DNA from: Chromera velia
Lineage: Eukaryota; Sar; Chromeraceae
Reading direction: 5' to 3'
Length of the DNA stretch: 53,437 nucleotides
Assembly: GCA_018398765.1 (NCBI GenBank)
Contig: JAHBMJ010000009.1
Location: 6,363-59,799 of the forward strand
Shown here: one piece after another, positions 46,798 through 53,437 of the stretch
How positions within the stretch are numbered: the first letter of the stretch is position 1
How the letters are laid out: the number at the start of each line of letters is the position of its first letter
Notes under the pieces: model-generated
What the model was told of the DNA's origin: nothing
What the model saw: only the letters and a program-made list of their open reading frames with translations
The model's database searches: none
Made by a program: the position numbers and the translations under genes

Positions 46798-47632
46798 TTG
46801 GAACTCCATGAAGCCTGCAACATCCCGAACTTCACCTTTCCTGAGGCAAAAGGTGCCATTCCGCAGAAGGAGTCGAATATGTCAATACATATTCATTCTG
46901 GAACCTCTAAGTGTTGCACTTGTGTTGCAGACCCTTTCAAAGTCATCCCATGCAAGGTCATTTCGACTGAAAGCCCTGCAAGCAGGCAGGTGGACGGTCT
47001 TTTGCCATCAATCGATCGATCGATTGATCGGCATTCGGTCCCGCTCTTGTGCTCCGCCCTGCAGAAGCCATCTGCGGCCTTTCAATCGATCGATTGACTC
47101 TTTCATTGGAGTGCCAGGATGTTCTTCTCCGCGCTCATTGTCCTCGCAACTCTGGTTGGAGCCTCTGGACTTCGGCATCTGACCAAAGCGAAGGAACAAT
47201 GCCCTTGCAGGTGCTTTCGATCCGAATTCTTGGCACTGTACCCTACAGAGCATGCCTCTGACTGGTGGAACTGTTCAGCTTTTGAAGAACGTCATCCCAA
47301 GCTGATATCGCCTCCTCCGTGCAGCGACCTCTGTCCAGGCACGTCCAGACCGAAATCTTTTGGCGCTTCATCCTGAAGCAAGCTCCTGTGGACGCCAGTC
47401 GAAGTCGCTTGCAGAGTCTGCGGCAACTCTGACCTGAGGCTCCTGTTTTAGCGAATGTGCCGCAAGCTTGGACAAAGCCGAATGCCCGACTGGTATTACG
47501 GACTGGAAGTTCGAGTTCGCGATTTCCGATGTTGAAGTCTCAGCAGCAGGTCCAGCGGAATCGGGCTTCATGCTTCGAAACGCCTGTCTGCCTGCCTACC
47601 TTTTGGCACAAAGGTTCACCCATCAAACTTGA
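46798..47632 (+). CDS. Possible small secreted Cys-rich protein, exons uncertain
   Basis: An ATG at 47119 gives MFFSALIVLATLVGASG, a plausible signal peptide, then CPCRCF before a possible donor at 47213. A further open exon, 47452-47632, after a TTTTAG acceptor reads ECAASLDKAECPTGITDWKF and ends at TGA. The upstream segment 46830-46988 (HSGTSKCCTCVADPF) also has Cys pairs and ends at CAG before GTGGAC. The exons cannot be joined in a single consistent phase: the same 47119 block has an alternative phase-0 frame (DVLLRAHCPRNSGWSLWTS). The minus strand is also open over 47368-47571. It is reported as a candidate only. Confidence 0.25.
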
Positions 47633-48573
47633 GCGCTTCTGATAGGCTGTGGAGCCGGGCAGCAACGGTTTCTCTGCACACCGAAGAGAAGCGAGAAGCG
47701 TGAATGCGATACGAGAGAGGATGGAAGCATGCTCACGGCAACTTCTGGTGGACGGCTTGTGGCGAGGCTGAGTGTCCCGAGGAAAAGCGAGTCGGCCGAA
47801 CGACGCGTCGATGCCTTCCCTTCCAAGGTTGATGAAGCGATTGTAGCTTTGACTCTAGCTTTGACTCTGTACAAAAATAGATTTTTATTTTTTATCCTGG
47901 GCCTATGGGGTCATGGGCCACAAACCTGAGTTTAGAATTTAGATTTGCATGGACTGATTCAACCCCTTAGCTAAGTATTTAAAAACCACAGAACAATTAT
48001 GATTGGTCGATGCCTAGGCAGCCTAGTCCCTAGCCTAGTCCATAGTGTTTAGCAGTGGAGTCTAGAGTAAAGTATGAGTTAGGTAGGTTTTACTAGGATC
48101 GAAAACGACATAACATAGTCGACACCACTAACAAATCCTAGAAAGCCCTAGAGATAAGAAAATCACTAAAAACTAAACTAAAAGCTAAATTAAGACTCTT
48201 AAAATTAATGAGCTATTGTCAAAGCTAAGAGCTTACATAAGTTTTTAGCTTACAGTCACCCTAGAGAGTCACCTCGAAGATTTGAGATTAAAGGTTCAGA
48301 TTTGAAGTAGATTTGATAGGATTTGATAGGTCGTATCATGCTAAAGTTTCTCAGGCCTAAGATTTGATTTGAGATTAAGCTCTACTTTAAATCAAATCAA
48401 ATCAAATCTGGTCACTATTATCAGTTCATCTAGTTTGGTAACTTTGGTATACTTTTATCAAAGATTGACACTGTTGGTCTAGGTAAAATTAGGCAAACTA
48501 TGAAATGTCAGCATTGTATTGAAACATAAATGTCGTTGTCGATCAGTGCCGTTTATACGTTTAGTGTCAATAA
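47633..48573. other. AT-rich spacer upstream of the copia element
   Basis: No gene is supported. The stretch 48280-48412 is made of GATTTGA and AAATCAAATC units. A short inverted repeat (AATAACGG and CCGTTATT, 48569-48599) sits where the recognisable retroelement sequence begins. Confidence 0.5.
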
Positions 48574-51500
48574 CGGCATTTATTGCCCACCACCGTTATT
48601 AATTTTCTCCATGCAGAAAATGACCTGTTTTTTCTGCCTCTGGAGATAGACAGGACTTCCCCACCCAAGTCCCCACCCATTTCGAATTCCCATTCCGTGT
48701 CTCCAGAGGCCGTTGCAGTGGGTCCTGCATTGCCTGTGTCCCCTCCGTTGTCTCCTTCTCCTGTTGTCCTTGCAAATGGGCACCTCCCCGCTCGTTTGAA
48801 GGCAGCTAAACAGAGGAAGCACCAACGAGGAAATCGCACCTAGTCTCATGTTGTGCAAGCCCATTCAGAAGAATCTGCTGTCTCTCCCCCCGTTTCTTCA
48901 TTTTATGACAGTTCTCCAGCCTCCGCTCAGCAGCCCCAATCTTCTTCCTCACAGGACCTCCCTCCCATCTCAATAAAAGCCACTGTTGATGAACTCATCC
49001 GCGCACATCACGAATGGTTAGGACATGCCGGTATCGAGGCCACTTGGCGTTCCCTCCGTGCGTCCCTTTCTGACCTCCTTCCCGGTCGTAGCAGCATTTC
49101 CCGCCATGCCGTTCAACGCGCCCTGCTCCCATACATCCGAGGGGGTACGTGTGCGCACATGAAGCCGAGGCATGGGGGGGACGGCACCCGGGGGTCTTTG
49201 AAGGTCGATCGCCCCAGGTAGCGAGTGTGTTGTGACCTGGTGATGGGGTTGAAGGGGGGGTACTCGTTACACATCCAAGATCAGCATGATGATTGGCTCG
49301 CCCAAGAGGTAGTCGAAACAAAAGACTCCGCCACAATCTGTGCTACCTATGATTGTTGGTCCCGCAGTCTGGAGGGTGACCTCACTCCTGAGGTGATGAC
49401 CGATCACGGACCCGAATTTCAAGGCGACTGGTATGAGTGGTTGGCTGAGCGGGAAGCTACAAACCCTTTAACCCCTGTGGGCAGCCACCACTCTCTCGGC
49501 AAAACAGAGCGTTCCTATCATGAGTGGCTCATGATCTTATGGGGCATTTTGAGAGATCGTGGTCTTGACGATTCGCATTGGAAGGAGTTTGCTTCTCTTG
49601 CGACAGCGACATACAATCGTCAGCCTCGAAGGTCCTCTCACAAGAGCCCCTTTGAGCGACGCTGGGGTGCTTAGCCACCCAGTCCTCCCATCGACGCCCT
49701 GCATGACCTTCTTTAGACCTTCCATCGTCCCTCTGCTGAGATGTCTCCCTTTCTCATTGGCTCGTCTGTTTTGTATCATCACCCCGATCACCCCCGCGCC
49801 AAACTTGCCCCCCTGTACACTCCTGCGACTATGCTGCAGCGCATTAGCGAGCATGTGTTCCGCTTACGTCTCCCTTTAGGACGTCCCATCCTGTTACATC
49901 GCAGGTGCATCCGTCCCAATGATAGCCCCAACCCCGACCCCGTCTATGTCGTTCCATTGCCGTTGGACTCCCCTCTTGAGCGTGCGGATACATCCGTTGG
50001 GTCTTCTCAGTAGCAGGAGCAGCAGCAGTAGCAGTCTTCTGACTCGCCGTGTTCGTCTGCCCCGCATTCTTCCCCCAAGTTTGATATCACCGATTTTGGC
50101 AAAGATGAGCTCATTTTTTGGCGGGATGAGAATACAGGCCGCTGCTTCCTTAGTAGCATCCGTGCTGTCGACCCTGAGGGTGAGGGACGGGTTGAGGTTC
50201 AGGCATGGGGGTTAAATGGCAAGCAGTCTCTTGCCAGCCGACGTATGCAGCCTGCATGGTACCCTTTCAGGGGCCACCCCAAACTTTTGTACGGTGCGCA
50301 GAAACCTTCTGGGTATGGGCCCGAGCTTTGTTTTCTGGTGCCAGAAGAGGTGGTGGAGAGAAACATTGTCCTCTCTGCCGAGGGAACCCTCCCCTCCCAC
50401 CTTTGTAACACTTACCGAAGTGTTCTTCTGGCCAGCCCAGAAACTGTGTTCCCCACCGATCGGTTGTCTTCTAATTACCTTGCCTCCTCAGCAGCTGCGG
50501 CTGCCATCTTCTCTCCTCCCCCCCACCCAACTCCCGTTGCAGGTGCCTCTGTTGTGTACTTGTGGAACGAGGATGATGAGGTGGGGCCTGGTGCGTTCTA
50601 AGCTGCGACAACTCATATTCCCCTCCCCTGCCGGGGACTCATAGTAGAACAACTCGATGGGAGAGCCCAGTCCCGTGCCGCCGAGTTGCAGTTCCTTGCC
50701 GATAACGATGCGTACAAGCGAGTCCCAATCGCCGAAGTAAACGCCGAGCACCGCCGCTCTGCAGTGCCCACGCATTTTGTTGACACCGAGAAGCGTGTTG
50801 AGGAAGGTGCTTGGACTTACAAGTCTAGAGTCGTTGCTGACGGCACTCCTTTCTTCGACCGCCATGAAGGAGTCACCACGTCTTGCGCTACCGTCTCCTA
50901 GTCTGCTATACATATTGCCCTTGCCATGGCATTTGCCCATTCCGATTTTAACCCCCGTGAAATCGTTGTAGCCGATGTGAAAACAGCATATCTCACGGCT
51001 CTCCATTCCGATTCCCTTTACGTCCATCCCCCAAAAGATCACCCTGACCATGGGCAGTTCCTGTGGCTCCTCAACCGAGCGCTTTACGGACTTCGCGATT
51101 CTGGTAATCTGTGGGACCGCTCTCGCAATAAGACGCTCGCAGCAGCAGGGTGGGTGCCTTCCTCTGTTTGAGGAATATGGTGGAAATAGACGGGTAAGCC
51201 TGAGGCCCCCACTTCACGCCTCCTTAGGATTCTCCCCACTTTTGTTGACGACTTTGCCATCCTACCCATTGGTCGATCTGCAGTTCAGCTTGCGCACGAG
51301 ATCGCAACCAAAGGAGGTTACCAGATGAAGATCACCAAACCCAAGAACGGAATCCTCCGCTGGGCAGGGGTGGATTTCAATGTGTCACGAGACTCTGTGC
51401 ACATCCACCAAACCAAGTACCTCCTGTCTCTCCCCCTCCCTGAAGGTATGGGAGAGTCTGAAGATTTTTCCGCATCCACTCCCTCTTCCGTTCCCATTCC

Positions 51501-52362
51501 TTCTCCCGATTTGTTCCCCCTCTCCCCATCGTCTTGCGAGCTTCCTTTTGAACCGCCTCGTCTCTTGACAGCCCAAGAAGGCAAAGCCTTTCGTGAACGG
51601 CTGGGGTGTCTTTCGTGGGTTGCACGAGATACTCGCCCTGACTTGTCCTAAGGGTACAATCAACTGAGCCGTCATTCGTCCGCTCCCACTCAAGCCGACG
51701 CTGCTTACCTCCTTTCGCTTCTCCGTTATGCCCGTCGCACCGTAACCTCCCGTATCCTCCGTATCTCCCGCTCTGATGTCCCTCCCATATCGTCTCCCCT
51801 CTCCACTAAGTCATAGAGCGATGCCGCGTTGGGGTCTGCAAGAAATGCGCATCCACAGTCTGGGTGGCTCTTCACTTTAAAGTCTGCCATCCTGCACTGG
51901 CGGGCCTTTTCTCAGAAGCAAGTCGCCAGGTCTTCCACCCGAGCAGAGCTCTATGCTGCTCATGACCTCGTTGATTTCTTAGAGTGCCTCTTGCCTGTCC
52001 TGCGGTGCGTCTGGAAAGCGGGAGTCACAGCGGAAGTGGGGGTAGACTTAAATGACTTGCTGAAGCTGGTTTCTAGTGAGATGCCCCGTCTGACCGAGCG
52101 TGCCCTCCAGTCCGTCATCGAGTCACTTCAGCTCGGCATCATCAAAAAATCGCCCTGCACACTTGTTTTGCATACCTTTTCCCTCCGTGATGCGTTAGAT
52201 GAAGCTTCCATCCGCCTTTCGTTCGTCCCTTCTCATTCTAATATGGCTGACCCTTTCACAAAGCCCATGTCAATTGAGCTTTTACTCCCTTATTTCACTT
52301 CCCTCTCCCCTCATCCTGACAGTGTGACATCGTCCCCATCAGATTTTCCGATTGTCCTGTAA
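48574..52362 (+). pseudogene. pol: Copia pol: integrase, reverse transcriptase, RNase H with 12 in-frame stops
   Basis: One frame runs from 48574 to the TAA at 52360 without a frameshift. Integrase: HHEWLGHAG (49006) as pre-integrase motif, then the core with TDHGPEF (49399) and HHSLGKTERSYHEW, where the catalytic Glu is codon 49507. Reverse transcriptase: ADVKTAYL (about 50971), LLNRALYGLRDSGNLW (51067), FVDD (51241). RNase H: SDAALGSA (51817), SSTRAELYA, and MADPFTKPM near the end. Internal stops: TAG at 48841, 49219, 49672, 49714, 50011, 50029, 50899, 51187 and 51814; TAA at 50599 and 51649; TGA at 51169. Nearly all catalytic landmarks are intact. It cannot be translated by the standard code as read. 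Confidence 0.9.
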
Positions 52363-52383
52363 AAAAAAAAAAAAAGGAAGTCA

Positions 52384-52677
52384 TGTAATCAGCCACTTAT
52401 AGAGAGGCGGCGGCGGGCGTGCAGTGGTCGGCCCGACTCGGTCGGTCTCGAGCCGCGGCGTTGCTTATCGGAGCAGCACGGCTGGAGGCATTACGGAGAG
52501 TATGCATGTATTGATCCATGTTGTGAAGTTGATTCGCGCAATACTTCGAGTGATTCAATAAAGCAACTCTCAATAGATGAGAGCAGAAGCCGGACAGAAG
52601 TCGTGTAGTATTATTCCTGTATAAAGAACCGTAAGATTGACTGGACTGTCCTTGACTGGACTCTCTAGTTCATTACA
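52384..52677 (+). repeat. 3' LTR of the copia element
   Basis: About 294 bp begin TGTAATC and end CATTACA, so the termini are a 6-bp inverted repeat (TGTAAT and ATTACA). An AATAAA polyadenylation signal lies near 52557. It follows directly on the polypurine tract. Confidence 0.8.
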
Positions 52678-53437
52678 CCCATAGTATTTACAAACTCTAT
52701 GTTTTACTCAAAACATATATCATAATAAACTAGAATGCTGTAATCTCTAACCTAATTCTAATTCACCCTATAGTCTAGATGATGATAAATAAATAATCAT
52801 ATAATTTTAAATTTACACTTGTCAAGTATAAGTTGTGAATTTAAAGAATAAACATCAACTTTGAAATTATATAATTTTTTTATTTAAACAAGAAAGTTGA
52901 GCTAGCAACATCATCAACATATTTCTCCCGATTTCGCTTTGCATATATTAATATATAATTGTTTGGGCAATTTTTGTTCCTGCCAATGATTTAATTACCG
53001 TTAAATTTGTTTAATGAATGTTTTATATGATCTAAGGTATGGTCTAAGGTCCTAGGTAGTCTTCTGAAGTTAGTGACCATGTTTGATTTGATTTGATTTG
53101 ATTTGATTTGAGGTAGGGCTTAAGCTCAAATCAAATATCCAGTCAGGGAGGATCTAGTGTTTAAAGATCTATCAAATACGATCAAATATTTGATTAATAT
53201 GACTTTCAACCTCAAATATGAAGGTCCCGAAAAAACTTTTGCAAGTACCGATCCGTCACGCATGCTGATTCAAATAAAAAAACCTAAATCTTGATAGTTT
53301 ACTCTCAAGAAAAAAACGTTTTGAGCTGCACTGAAATTGACGTTTCACCCCCTTTTACTTCATGCAGAGGTAAACCGATCAGCTGAACGTTTTCCCAAAC
53401 AGCTGTGTTGACTTTTCTGGTGCTGGAACATCTTTTA
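52678..53437. other. AT-rich flank
   Basis: No gene is supported. A GATTT repeat with an adjoining inverted segment (53080-53134) matches 48358-48412 in reverse complement. Confidence 0.5.

Larger units (their letters stand above)
48574..52677 (+). mobile_element. Ty1/copia LTR retrotransposon, 5'-truncated
   Basis: The element holds pol in the copia order (integrase, reverse transcriptase, RNase H). It is followed by a polypurine tract (A14 then GGAAG, 52361-52380) and a 3' LTR (52384-52677). No gag, protease, primer-binding site or 5' LTR was found upstream. The recognisable coding begins within the region just before integrase, so the 5' part is missing or too diverged to see. Confidence 0.92.

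Noticed and set aside
48574-52362. Variant nuclear genetic code with TAG or TAA as Gln
   Set aside because: TSR3 ends in TAG and the other host gene models end in TGA or TAA at sensible places, and a TGA also occurs inside pol. Mutation of the element is the simpler reading.
1-53437. tRNA, rRNA or other structured RNA genes
   Set aside because: No cloverleaf with an internal box B-like GGTTCGAATCC signal or rRNA core sequence was noticed by eye; a covariance-model search would be needed to exclude them.

Overview
This window is eukaryotic nuclear DNA. Genes are split by many spliceosomal introns (GT-AG, phases conserved from exon to exon), the spacers are full of microsatellites, and LTR retrotransposons lie between genes. 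The gene content (a ribosomal-RNA modifying enzyme, a very large EGF/discoidin/GPS multi-pass membrane protein, an ankyrin protein, a long disordered coiled-coil protein) and intermediate base composition fit a unicellular eukaryote. A photosynthetic alveolate such as Chromera velia is my best guess, but this is inference and not proven by the sequence. Host genes end in TAG, TGA and TAA, so the code is standard.

Layout. 1-2.4 kb: no gene seen. 2.4-12.0 kb, minus strand: one gene of at least 12 exons for a secretory-pathway multi-pass membrane protein (signal peptide, discoidin/F5-8C domain, four EGF modules, GPS-like motif, about six membrane segments), similar in layout to polycystin-1-like and GAIN/GPS proteins. 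12.5-16.7 kb, plus strand: a complete eight-exon TSR3 homologue (18S rRNA aminocarboxypropyltransferase), divergently arranged with the previous gene. 16.7-20.5 kb: AT-rich spacer with foldback repeats and a long CAGA microsatellite. 20.5-25.2 kb: an ankyrin-repeat gene whose second exon lies in a 1.0-kb segment present twice without visible change; the copies abut an undetermined base. 25.5-30.5 kb: two decayed LTR retrotransposons with paired LTRs. 30.9-32.8 kb, minus strand: a compact four-exon gene for a protein of about 161 residues that I do not recognise. 34.2-39.3 kb, plus strand: a gene ending in a very long open exon for a Ser/Pro-rich protein. 40.2-46.7 kb, minus strand: an unrecognised multi-exon gene, partly resolved, with a 40-bp minisatellite and a 20-N gap nearby. 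46.8-47.6 kb: possible exons of a small secreted Cys-rich protein. 48.6-52.7 kb: a 5'-truncated Ty1/copia element with its 3' LTR.

Most striking signal: the copia pol frame runs about 1,260 codons in one single frame with no frameshift, yet has 12 in-frame stops (9 TAG, 2 TAA, 1 TGA). Each can be explained by C-to-T at a CAG, CAA or CGA codon. The same type of stop appears in the gag remnants of the two other LTR elements. This suggests cytosine deamination of transposons (methylation-driven or RIP-like), or less likely readthrough of stops in the elements.

The genes do not form an evident pathway; they are neighbours, not an operon. Exon limits were inferred by hand from splice sites and phase continuity. 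Those of the membrane protein, TSR3, the ankyrin gene and the 161-residue gene are mostly consistent from end to end; the others are partial.
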